Assembly: GCA_964535025.1 (NCBI GenBank)
Contig: CAZHRW010000020.1
Coordinates: forward strand, 1 to 8,829
Direction of reading: 5' to 3'
DNA from: JAAYZK01 sp964535025
Lineage (GTDB): Bacteria > Planctomycetota > Phycisphaerae > SM23-33 > FEN-1343
DNA length: 8,829 bases
Each line of letters opens with the position of its first letter. The first letter of the stretch is position 1. The translations under genes and the position numbers were made by a program. This document shows, piece after piece, positions 1-5,563 of this stretch. The notes beneath the pieces were generated by a model. That model searched no databases. It saw only the letters and a list, made by a program, of their open reading frames with translations, and was not told the origin of the DNA.

Positions 1-872
1 GAGCGGAGGCTCCCGCGGATGACATCATCCCGCTCGACCAGCAGCACCGCCACCTGGACGGCCCCGACGCGGAGGGCCTCGCTGATGAGGTTCTCCGTCT
101 CGTCGGCCGTCGCGCCGGTGGCGGCGAAGTCGGCGGCCGACAGCGTCATCACCGCGACCCGCCCGCCGTCGTGGTAGCGCAGGTTTGCCAGCAGCCGTCC
201 CAGCAGGGCCAGCCGCTCGGGCCGGTCGTTCTCGTAGAGGGCGCGGTACAGCCCGTCGGGCTCGACGCCGGCGCCGAGGCAGCGGCCGACGATGTCCAGG
301 GCGCGGGCGTCGGTGCTGCTGAACCGCAGCCAGCCGGTGTCGGTGCAGATCGCCGCCATGAGCGGCTCGGCGACCGCCGCCTCGAGCGGCCAGCCCAGTT
401 CGTCGAGCAGCTCGGCCACCATCACGCCCGTCGCCGCCGCCGACGGGTCCCGCCAGCGCAGCGGGGCGATGTCGTGGCCGGTGCGGTGATGGTCGATCAC
501 CAGCAGGTTCGGCCAGTACGAGATGATCGCCTCGCGGACCTCGGTCAACTGCGCCAGCGAGCAGGTGTCCAGGATCACCACCCGGTCGCTCGCGTCGGCG
601 GCGTCGCGGAAGTGGTCGGGGTGGATGAACGTTTCCCCCTCGGCGAGGAACGCGTAGGCCCGCGGCACGCCGCTGCAGACCATCCGGACCGTCTTGCCCC
701 GGGCGCGGGCGGCCCGGGCCACCGCGAGCATCGAGCCGATCGCGTCGCCGTCGGGCCGGTCGTGCGTCACCAGGACCAGCCGCTCGCCCAGGCGGATCCG
801 TGCGGCGACACGCTCGCGGATGGGACGGCTTTCCGGCGACGGGGCGGGGTCAGTGGAGTTCTTGTCGGACAC
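1..872 (-). CDS. nrnA: DHH-family phosphoesterase, NrnA-like (3' end outside window)
   Basis: Members of this family cleave short RNA/DNA oligonucleotides and/or dephosphorylate 3'-phosphoadenosine-5'-phosphate in the cytoplasm, using two metal ions. Motifs seen: H37-x-x-P-D41-G-D43-A-x-G-S (motif I), D102 in ILDTC (motif II), D127-H128-H129 in VIDHH (the DHH signature) and D178 in TDTG followed by WLRFS (motif IV). From about residue 235 the DHHA1 domain begins and reaches the SLRS motif, where the window ends; 290 codons are visible and the final part with the glycine-rich GGGH-type motif is missing. The GTG start at 870-872 is chosen because GGAGGA sits 8 nt upstream; the next in-frame ATG would delete motif I. 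The start lies inside the 3' end of ribF (23-bp overlap), so translational coupling is likely. Whether it acts as nanoRNase, pAp phosphatase or c-di-nucleotide phosphodiesterase cannot be told from sequence alone. Confidence 0.92.
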   Translation of the reverse strand, partial: MSDKNSTDPAPSPESRPIRERVAARIRLGERLVLVTHDRPDGDAIGSMLAVARAARARGKTVRMVCSGVPRAYAFLAEGETFIHPDHFRDAADASDRVVILDTCSLAQLTEVREAIISYWPNLLVIDHHRTGHDIAPLRWRDPSAAATGVMVAELLDELGWPLEAAVAEPLMAAICTDTGWLRFSSTDARALDIVGRCLGAGVEPDGLYRALYENDRPERLALLGRLLANLRYHDGGRVAVMTLSAADFAATGATADETENLISEALRVGAVQVAVLLVERDDVIRGSLR

Positions 873-1791
873 GCCGGATATCCTCCGCGATCTGACGGCA
901 CAGGGCGTCGGGTGATTCGAACGTTCGCTGATCCCGCAGACGCCGGACCAGCCGCAGGGCCAGCCGGCGGCCGTACAGGACGGCGTCGTGGTCCAGCAGG
1001 TGGGCCTCGACCGCCCGCTGGTGCAGGCCGAACGTCGGGCGGGCGCCCACGCTGACGGCGGCGGGGGTCGTCCGCCCGTCCAGGTCGGCCCAGGCGGCGT
1101 ACACCCCGTCGGCGGGCAGGAGCTGGTCGTCGCAGTTGAGGTTGGCCGTCTCGATATGCAGTTGGCGGCCGATGCCCCGCCCGCGAACGACCCGGCCGCG
1201 AAGCGTGTGGGGACGGCCGAGACAGACGGCGGCATCTTCGACCTTGCCTTCGGTGAGCAGGTGACGGACCAGCGAGCTGGACACCCGCGTGGTGGTGCCG
1301 TCGGCCAGGTCGACGGTGACCGGCTCGACCACGTGCATCTCGAAGCCCATCTTCCGGCCCAGGGCCGCCAGCGTGCGGACGTTGCCGGCGCGGTGGTGGC
1401 CGAAGAAGAAGTTCGGCCCCTCGACCACGTGGCGGGGGCCGAGGTGGTCGACGAGGATGTCGGCGACGAACGCCTCGGGCGTCAGGTGCAGCAGGGCCGG
1501 GGTCGTGTGGAGCACCACCACGTCGTCGGCGCCCGCCGCGACCAGCCCCTCGCAGCGCTGGTCGAGGTGCATGAGCCGCTCGGGCGCCCGCTCGGGGGCG
1601 AGCACCTTCAGCGGGGGCGGCTCGAAGGTCATCACGACCACCCGCGTGCCTTCTCGGTCCGCCAGGGCCCGCGCCGTGGCGAGGATCGACTGGTGCCCGC
1701 GGTGGACGCCGTCGAAATTCCCGATCGTCACCACGCACCCCGTGGGCCGTTCGGGCAGTTGCTCCAGGCCGTGCAAAACCGTCGTCACCAT
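850..1791 (-). CDS. ribF: Bifunctional riboflavin kinase / FAD synthetase
   Basis: Converts riboflavin to FMN and FMN to FAD in the cytoplasm. The 313-aa product has the usual family length and both domains. The N-terminal nucleotidyltransferase carries GNFDGVHRGH (24-33), the FFFGHHRAGN segment (128-137) and VSSSLVR (170-176), which corresponds to the ISSTxIR motif. The C-terminal kinase (about 195-313) carries GRGIGR (204-209), TAN (215-217), SVGARPTF (247-254), VEAHLLD (261-267, with the likely catalytic base E262) and LYGRRL. Odd point: the usual P-T-A-N motif reads E-T-A-N (E214). The ATG at 1789-1791 is preferred over an upstream in-frame start at 1914 because it places the nucleotide-binding motif at the usual distance from the N terminus; its ribosome binding site is weak. 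It is the first gene of a pair with the overlapping DHH phosphoesterase. In many bacteria both genes belong to the rbfA-truB-ribF neighbourhood, but no truB is visible here. Confidence 0.95.
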   Translation of the reverse strand: MVTTVLHGLEQLPERPTGCVVTIGNFDGVHRGHQSILATARALADREGTRVVVMTFEPPPLKVLAPERAPERLMHLDQRCEGLVAAGADDVVVLHTTPALLHLTPEAFVADILVDHLGPRHVVEGPNFFFGHHRAGNVRTLAALGRKMGFEMHVVEPVTVDLADGTTTRVSSSLVRHLLTEGKVEDAAVCLGRPHTLRGRVVRGRGIGRQLHIETANLNCDDQLLPADGVYAAWADLDGRTTPAAVSVGARPTFGLHQRAVEAHLLDHDAVLYGRRLALRLVRRLRDQRTFESPDALCRQIAEDIRRVRQELH

Positions 1792-1845
1792 GGCGCCGCT
1801 ACATCGCTCCACTGCAAGGTGTCGGGATTCGGCCCCGAGTCGGCA

Positions 1846-1874
1846 AGTGTACCGCCGCCGCACCGGCCGGACAA
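1846..1874 (-). promoter_or_regulatory. Candidate sigma70-type promoter of ribF
   Basis: Read on the minus strand, TTGTCC (1869-1874) and TACACT (1846-1851) are separated by exactly 17 nt; each matches the consensus at 4 of 6 positions. Initiation would give a leader of about 45-50 nt before the ribF ATG. That is too short for an FMN riboswitch, and none is seen. The GC-rich spacer makes this a prediction only. Confidence 0.35.
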
Positions 1875-1886
1875 GCGCGGCTTGTC
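1870..1886. repeat. Inverted repeat at the ribF promoter
   Basis: GACAAGC-GCG-GCTTGTC is a perfect 7-bp inverted repeat with a 3-nt centre. It overlaps the candidate -35 hexamer of ribF and could be an operator. No second copy was noticed in the window, and no regulator is assigned. Confidence 0.4.
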
Positions 1887-2034
1887 GCCGGCGTCGACAG
1901 CTCGCCGTGGGCACAGCTTCGATGCGGCCGCCGGAAAGGAGTTCAAGCGATCCAGCGGGAAGTCGACATCGAACCGCTTAGCCACCATTACAAGTGTTTG
2001 TTGCAAAAAGGAATGCAGAAAAAGGACAAAATGA

Positions 2035-2063
2035 TTGACAAGATTTCTCTATTCCAGTATTAC
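2035..2063 (+). promoter_or_regulatory. Candidate sigma70-type promoter of the rrf2-hcp unit
   Basis: A perfect -35 hexamer TTGACA (2035-2040) is followed after 17 nt by TATTAC (2058-2063), which matches the -10 consensus at 4 of 6 positions. Transcription would begin near 2070, leaving a leader of about 30 nt with the GGAGGT ribosome binding site (2085-2090). The -10 element lies inside a palindrome, which suggests repression by blocking RNA polymerase. Confidence 0.55.
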
Positions 2064-2070
2064 AATACCG
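2055..2070. promoter_or_regulatory. Operator-like palindrome over the rrf2 promoter
   Basis: CAGTATTA-CAATACCG is a near-palindrome with a perfect core GTATT-AC-AATAC (2057-2068). It matches the ideal palindrome CGGTATTG-CAATACCG at 14 of 16 positions and covers the candidate -10 element. A second 14-of-16 match to the same ideal site lies at 4328-4343. The natural binder would be the adjacent Rrf2 protein (autoregulation, also controlling hcp), which is inference from position. Confidence 0.5.
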
Positions 2071-2100
2071 TTATTCAATGATTCGGAGGTCGCGGCGCTT

Positions 2101-2514
2101 ATGTCAGGCATGCTGAACATTTCCGAAGCGTACGGCTTGGCGTTTCACACGGTGTACTACCTGGTGTCGGCCGAGCCGGGCACGTCGGTGACGGCGGCGC
2201 AGTTGGGCAAGTGGTTCGGCGTCTCGGTGGCGCACCTGGCCAAGGTGCTGCCCCGGCTGGTGCGGGCGGGCATCTTGCGGTCCAGGCGGGGGCCGGCCGG
2301 GGGGTTCGTGCTGGCGTGCGATCCCGAGGCGGTGACGCTGCTGGATGTGTACCGCGCCGTCGAGGGCGAGTTGAACGCCGTCACCTGCATGCTGGGACGG
2401 CCCCGCTGTCCGGCCGGAACGTGCGTGTTGGAGCGACTCCACCGGTCCGTCTACGAGCAGGTCCGCGAACAGCTCGCCACCACGCGGCTGGCGGACCTGG
2501 CCGTGGAGGCGTAG
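2101..2514 (+). CDS. Rrf2-family transcriptional regulator, NsrR/IscR-like
   Basis: A 137-aa winged-helix DNA-binding protein. The N-terminal MLNISEAYGLAFHTVYYL segment and the helix-turn-helix/wing (about 30-75, including LGKWFGVSVAHLAKVLPRLV and the glycine-rich wing RRGPAGGFVL) are typical Rrf2, followed by TLLDVYRAVEG. Three cysteines, C96, C103 and C108, lie where IscR and NsrR bind an iron-sulfur cluster. The spacing is C-x6-C-x4-C rather than the usual C-x5-C-x5-C, with the same overall span of 12. The ATG at 2101 is chosen because GGAGGT (2085-2090) precedes it by 10 nt and the N terminus then matches the family. A TTG at 2035 would give 22 more residues but coincides with the likely -35 hexamer. 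It lies 77 bp upstream of hcp on the same strand; NsrR is a known NO-sensing repressor of hcp elsewhere, so control of hcp is the likely role. Whether it senses NO, cluster status or another signal is not shown. Confidence 0.92.
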   Translation: MSGMLNISEAYGLAFHTVYYLVSAEPGTSVTAAQLGKWFGVSVAHLAKVLPRLVRAGILRSRRGPAGGFVLACDPEAVTLLDVYRAVEGELNAVTCMLGRPRCPAGTCVLERLHRSVYEQVREQLATTRLADLAVEA

Positions 2515-2591
2515 CAGAAGCGATTCCGGCGCTACCCGACTACCATTGGTTGACCCGGTGTTGAGCACTTATCCATCGAGGAGATTGGTTG

Positions 2592-4229
2592 ATGACATCC
2601 ATGTTCTGTTATCAGTGCGAGCAGACCGCCAAGGGCACCGGCTGCACCGCCATGGGCGTGTGCGGCAAGGACGCGACGACCGCGGCCCTGCAGGACCTGC
2701 TGATCCACGTCGCCAAGGGCATCTCGACGGTCGCCCACGCCGCCCGGCCGCTGGGCGTGATCGATCCGGCCGCGGACCTGTACGTGGTCGAGGCCCTGTT
2801 CACGACCGTGACGAACGTCAACTTCGACCCGGCGGACCTCGTGGTCAGGTTGGCCCAGGGCAAGGCGATCCGCGAGGCCCTGCAGGCCCGGGTGGAGGCC
2901 GCCGGCGGCTCGCCCGACGCCATGGCCGCACCGGCCTGGCAGCCGACGACCGACGTGGCCGACCTCGTCGCGCAGGGCCGGTCGGTGGGCATTGACGCGA
3001 AGCTCGCGGCGGTCGGCCCCGACGTGACGGCCCTGGGCGAACTGCTCACGTACGGCCTGAAGGGGATGGCGGCCTACGTCGACCACGCCCACATCCTCGG
3101 CAGAGACGACGACGACGTCTACGCCTTCATCCACAAGGCCCTGGCCACGCTGGCCGCCGGCGACGCCGACGCCGAGACGCTCCTGGGCCTGTGCCTGGCG
3201 TGCGGCGAGGTGAACCTGACGGTCATGGGCATGCTCGACGCCGCCCACATCGAGCACTTCGGCTCGCCCGAGCCGACGGCCGTGCGGGTCGAACCCCTGG
3301 CGGGCAAGGCCATCGTCGTCAGCGGGCACGACCTGCTCGACCTGGAGGCCCTGCTCGAGCAGACCGCCGGCACCGGCATCCACGTCTACACGCACGGCGA
3401 GATGCTCCCCGCCCACGGCTACCCGGGCCTGAAGAAATACCCCCACCTCGTGGGCAATTACGGCGGGGCGTGGCAGGACCAGCAGCAGGAGTTCGACGCC
3501 TTCCCCGGCGCGATCCTGATGACCACCAACTGCATCCAGAAGCCCCGCGACTCCTACGCCGACCGCATCTTCACCGCCGGCCTGGTCGGCTGGCCGGGCA
3601 TCAAGCACGTGCACCGGCGGGACTTCTCCGACGTGATCGCCGCGGCCCGGGCGGCCGACGGCTTCGCCGAAGATGGGCCCGACAAGACCATCCTGGTCGG
3701 CTTCGGCCACGACGCGGTGATGGGCGTCGCCGACAAGGTCATCGAGGCCGTCAAGGGCGGGGCGGTGCGGCACTTCTTCCTCGTCGGCGGCTGCGACGGC
3801 GCCAGGCCCGGCCGCAACTACTACACCGAGTTCGCCGAGGCGGTCCCCGACGACTGCATCATCCTCACGCTGGCCTGCGGGAAGTACCGCTTCAACAAGC
3901 TCCCCTTCGGCAACATCGGCGGCATCCCGCGGCTGCTCGATGTCGGCCAGTGCAACGACGCCTACTCGGCGATCCAGATCGCCGTCGCCCTGGCCGACGC
4001 GTTCGACTGCGACGTCAACGACCTGCCGCTGTCGCTGGTGCTCAGTTGGTTCGAGCAGAAGGCGGTGGTCATTCTCCTGTCGCTGCTGCACCTGGGCATC
4101 ACCAACATTCGCCTGGGTCCGACGCTGCCGGCCTTTGTCACGGCGGCGATGCTGGAGATCCTCGTCGAGAAGTTCAATATCATGCCCATCACCACCGCGC
4201 AGGCGGACCTGCAGGCGATCCTGGGCTGA
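2592..4229 (+). CDS. hcp: Hybrid cluster protein (hydroxylamine/NO reductase), anaerobe type
   Basis: A 545-aa cytoplasmic iron-sulfur protein. In the family the hybrid Fe-S-O cluster reduces hydroxylamine in vitro, and Hcp acts as an NO reductase protecting against nitrosative stress. The N-terminal cubane ligands are C6, C9, C18 and C24 (C-x2-C-x8-C-x5-C), the short spacing of Desulfovibrio-type enzymes rather than the longer spacing of enteric Hcp. Every hybrid-cluster ligand can be placed: H246 (SGHDLLD), E270 (THGEM), C314 (TTNC), C401 (GGCDG, the persulfide position), C429 (LACGK), C454 (GQCND), and E488 and K490 (WFEQK). Length is normal, so the enzyme looks intact. The ATG at 2592 has GAGGAG (2578-2583) 8 nt upstream; the neighbouring TTG (2589) and ATG (2601) are less well placed. 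No hcr reductase gene follows, so the electron donor is encoded elsewhere. No convincing promoter lies in the 77-bp gap after the regulator, so co-transcription is likely. Confidence 0.97.
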   Translation: MTSMFCYQCEQTAKGTGCTAMGVCGKDATTAALQDLLIHVAKGISTVAHAARPLGVIDPAADLYVVEALFTTVTNVNFDPADLVVRLAQGKAIREALQARVEAAGGSPDAMAAPAWQPTTDVADLVAQGRSVGIDAKLAAVGPDVTALGELLTYGLKGMAAYVDHAHILGRDDDDVYAFIHKALATLAAGDADAETLLGLCLACGEVNLTVMGMLDAAHIEHFGSPEPTAVRVEPLAGKAIVVSGHDLLDLEALLEQTAGTGIHVYTHGEMLPAHGYPGLKKYPHLVGNYGGAWQDQQQEFDAFPGAILMTTNCIQKPRDSYADRIFTAGLVGWPGIKHVHRRDFSDVIAAARAADGFAEDGPDKTILVGFGHDAVMGVADKVIEAVKGGAVRHFFLVGGCDGARPGRNYYTEFAEAVPDDCIILTLACGKYRFNKLPFGNIGGIPRLLDVGQCNDAYSAIQIAVALADAFDCDVNDLPLSLVLSWFEQKAVVILLSLLHLGITNIRLGPTLPAFVTAAMLEILVEKFNIMPITTAQADLQAILG

Positions 4230-4385
4230 CCGGCGGGGTGGAGAGTTTTTTCGGCGAGGCGCGAGGATGCCGCTTTTTCGGGCACCTTGCAACAACTAAG
4301 TATTTGTGTGACAAGGTGTTGCTATTTCGGAGTTGCAATACCGAGATACCCCGGGTTTGTTAAGGCGATGTCCCTGTTTGTGGCC
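4230..4385. other. Structured AT-rich intergenic region downstream of hcp
   Basis: No protein gene is seen. After a T6 run (4248-4253) without a clear hairpin in front, the segment 4282-4348 is unusually AT-rich and full of inverted repeats. CACCTTG (4283-4289) pairs with CAAGGTG (4312-4318), GCAACA (4289-4294) pairs with TGTTGC (4317-4322), and TATTTCGG (4323-4330) pairs with CCGAGATA (4341-4348, one G-T pair). The first two pairings interleave and share bases, so they cannot form together as simple hairpins. This could be the 3' untranslated region of hcp, a small RNA or a regulatory site cluster; the sequence does not decide. Confidence 0.5.
4328..4343. promoter_or_regulatory. Second operator-like palindrome, downstream of hcp
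   Basis: CGGAGTTG-CAATACCG matches the ideal palindrome CGGTATTG-CAATACCG at 14 of 16 positions, as does the site over the rrf2 promoter. The two sites share TT-R-CAATACCG over 11 positions with one difference. It lies about 100 bp past the hcp stop and sits within a hairpin-forming stretch. It may be a second binding site of the Rrf2 regulator, or a chance resemblance. Confidence 0.35.
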
Positions 4386-4440
4386 GGGCGCGAATACCCA
4401 AGATTGGGTGTTTAAAACCCAAGATTGGGTTTTCGCGCTC
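4386..4440. terminator. Bidirectional two-hairpin terminator between hcp and the GH5 gene
   Basis: Two copies of the 14-bp palindrome ACCCAAGATTGGGT (4396-4409 and 4417-4430) lie 21 bp apart. The second extends to a perfect 9-bp inverted repeat, AAAACCCAA / TTGGGTTTT (4414-4433), so it ends in a T-run on both strands. An outer stem, GGGCGCGAA (4386-4394) with TTCGCGCTC (4432-4440, one G-T pair), encloses both hairpins. The element sits between convergent genes and begins at the GH5 stop codon, so termination of both transcripts is the natural reading. The tandem spacing of two helical turns and the closed outer stem are more elaborate than a usual terminator. Confidence 0.7.
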
Positions 4441-5446
4441 AGTGCCGGTCGGCCCAGTAGCGGTCGTGGGCCTGGAGGTCGGCGATGACGGCGTCGAGTT
4501 GGCCGAGGCTGCCGGCGGTGTCGAGGATGCGCCAGTGCGCCCAGCTGATGCCCAGGGCCTCCATCAGCGTGCCGTGGTGGGCGTAGCCGTCCATGGCCTG
4601 CATTTCCCGGCGTCGGCTGTTGGGGCGGAGGGTGTAGAACTCCGTGTTCATGCACGGGTAATGCCGCATGAGGTCCACGATCCGCTCGCTGCTGTCGCGC
4701 CAGTAGCTGTGGAAGCCCACGGCCGTCTTCGACCAGTCGATCCCCCGCAGCTCATCGACCACCTGCCGGGGCGTGCGGCCGGCATTGCCCACCTGGCAGA
4801 AGGTCATGATGATCGTCGGCGTCTGCGGCGCCAGCGTGTCGACCAGCCGCCACAGGGTCTCGAAATCCCGCAGCGTCCGGTCCGTGTAGTCGTCGGGTTG
4901 GCTGAAGACCGGCTCATTGATCAGCTCGTAGATCATGTGCGCCCGGTCCTTGTAGCGGGGGGCGAACCGGCTCCAGAACGCCGTGGCGGCGTCCATGTCG
5001 TAGCTGCCGGGCCTGGGGTGGTAATCGAGGATCACATAGACCCCCGCCGCCTCGGCCCGGTCGATCAGGCGGTCCAGGAGGGCTTCGTAGCGGTCCAGCG
5101 TGTAGGTCTGGGCCCGCTCCGGCCGGTAGGCGCACGCCAGGCGGACGACGTTGAGCCGGTAATCCCGCATCGCCTCCCAGGGCGGATCGCTCAACGCCCA
5201 GGCGGTCTTGCCCGGAATCCAGCCGTACAGCCAGAACGTCCCGCCGCGCAGACGGCGTCCATCCCCGCCGACCAGCGTCCCGGCCGCGATCCGCGGCCTG
5301 GCCGGCGGTGCGGGCGCGACCCGGTCGCCTTCAGCGGCCGTGGGGCCCGGTCGCGGCGGCGGCGCACACGAGAACATCGTCGCGGCACACAGGCAGATGA
5401 CCACGCCGCGCCACAGCGGCCTGAAAGCCGTATCCTTGCGCATCAT
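4439..5446 (-). CDS. GH5-like glycoside hydrolase, predicted lipoprotein
   Basis: A 335-aa TIM-barrel glycosidase of clan GH-A, most like family 5 (endoglucanase, mannanase and related activities); the exact substrate cannot be read. The conserved active-site set is visible: R102 (VVRL), H143 (DYHPR), N177-E178 in ELINEP (acid/base), H246 and Y248 (FHSYW), E269 in NTEFY (nucleophile) and a C-terminal Trp (W302 or W305). The N terminus is basic, then hydrophobic (WRGVVICLCAATM), then MFSC with C27 as the likely lipidated cysteine; methionine at the -3 position is slightly unusual. A Pro/Ala-rich linker (28-55) follows. The ATG at 5444-5446 has AAGG about 9 nt upstream; an adjacent ATG at 5441-5443 is equivalent. 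Longer upstream starts would bury the signal peptide and run into the hairpin at 5515-5548. It appears to be transcribed separately from the lipoprotein gene upstream, which is followed by that hairpin. Confidence 0.88.
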   Translation of the reverse strand: MMRKDTAFRPLWRGVVICLCAATMFSCAPPPRPGPTAAEGDRVAPAPPARPRIAAGTLVGGDGRRLRGGTFWLYGWIPGKTAWALSDPPWEAMRDYRLNVVRLACAYRPERAQTYTLDRYEALLDRLIDRAEAAGVYVILDYHPRPGSYDMDAATAFWSRFAPRYKDRAHMIYELINEPVFSQPDDYTDRTLRDFETLWRLVDTLAPQTPTIIMTFCQVGNAGRTPRQVVDELRGIDWSKTAVGFHSYWRDSSERIVDLMRHYPCMNTEFYTLRPNSRRREMQAMDGYAHHGTLMEALGISWAHWRILDTAGSLGQLDAVIADLQAHDRYWADRH

Positions 5447-5475
5447 CCGCAGGAGCCTTTCGCCCGCCCAAGGAT

Positions 5476-5502
5476 CTAACCGTCGACAGTCGCGGCGGTT
5501 AG
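5476..5502. repeat. Inverted repeat in the leader/promoter region of the GH5 gene
   Basis: CTAACCG (5476-5482) and CGGTTAG (5496-5502) are perfect 7-bp arms. The 13-nt interval contains a second small inverted repeat, CGAC-A-GTCG (5484-5492). It lies 30-56 bp upstream of the GH5 start codon. It could be an operator for a carbohydrate-responsive regulator or a structured leader; no clear -10/-35 pair was found beside it. Confidence 0.45.
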
Positions 5503-5514
5503 CGTAGCGGAACA

Positions 5515-5548
5515 CGGCGGGGCGCAGCAGCGCTGCCGCGCCCCGCCG
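5515..5548 (-). terminator. Strong GC-rich hairpin after the small lipoprotein gene
   Basis: CGGCGGGGCGC (5515-5525) and GCGCCCCGCCG (5538-5548) form a perfect 11-bp stem. The loop itself contains a self-complementary GCAGCGCTGC, which extends the stem after one mismatch. It begins about 15 bp beyond the stop codon of the lipoprotein gene. A T-run is lacking, so this may be a non-canonical terminator or an RNA 3'-end stabiliser. Confidence 0.55.
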
Positions 5549-5563
5549 CAGTCGCTTGGACCT

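Larger units (their letters stand above)
1792..2100. other. Divergent intergenic region between ribF and the rrf2-type gene
   Basis: This 309-bp stretch separates two divergent units. The ribF-proximal half (to about 1920) is GC-rich and holds the candidate ribF promoter and inverted repeat. The half next to the regulator (about 1980-2085) is much richer in A and T than the rest of the window, as expected for a promoter region, and contains a TTGCAA palindrome (2001-2006), a perfect TTGACA hexamer and the operator-like palindrome listed separately. No convincing gene is seen. Confidence 0.7.

Noticed and set aside
171..1055. Long plus-strand open frames opposite the DHH phosphoesterase and ribF, and similar long frames opposite hcp, GH5 and the methylthiotransferase.
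   Set aside because: They are low-complexity products typical of antisense frames in GC-rich DNA; the opposite strand encodes recognisable enzymes with conserved motifs.
1792..1845. FMN riboswitch in front of ribF.
   Set aside because: The leader is too short and the conserved RFN elements are absent.
1785..2006. A 73-codon minus-strand open frame between the rrf2-type gene and ribF.
   Set aside because: No ribosome binding site, no recognisable motif, and it overlaps the ribF start and the candidate ribF promoter.
2031..2081. A 16-codon open frame (MIDKISLFQYYNTVIQ) that could be a leader peptide before the rrf2-type gene, with AAAGGA upstream.
   Set aside because: It covers the likely -35 and -10 elements, so the transcript would start inside it; short AT-rich frames arise easily by chance.
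2550..2572. TTGACC in the rrf2-hcp gap as a separate hcp promoter.
   Set aside because: No -10 element at a suitable distance; co-transcription with the regulator is simpler.
2545..2592. Direct repeat ATTGGTTGA at 2545-2553 and 2584-2592.
   Set aside because: Only nine bases, one copy spans the hcp start codon, and no palindromic character; probably chance.
4240..4256. T6 run after the hcp stop codon as an intrinsic terminator.
   Set aside because: No stable hairpin directly precedes the T-run; the two-hairpin element at 4386-4440 is a better candidate.
4304..4314. TTGT-GTG-ACAA as a CRP/FNR-type (HcpR-like) box.
   Set aside because: Arms are only 4 bp with a 3-bp centre, which does not fit the usual spacing, and it lies downstream of hcp rather than in its promoter.
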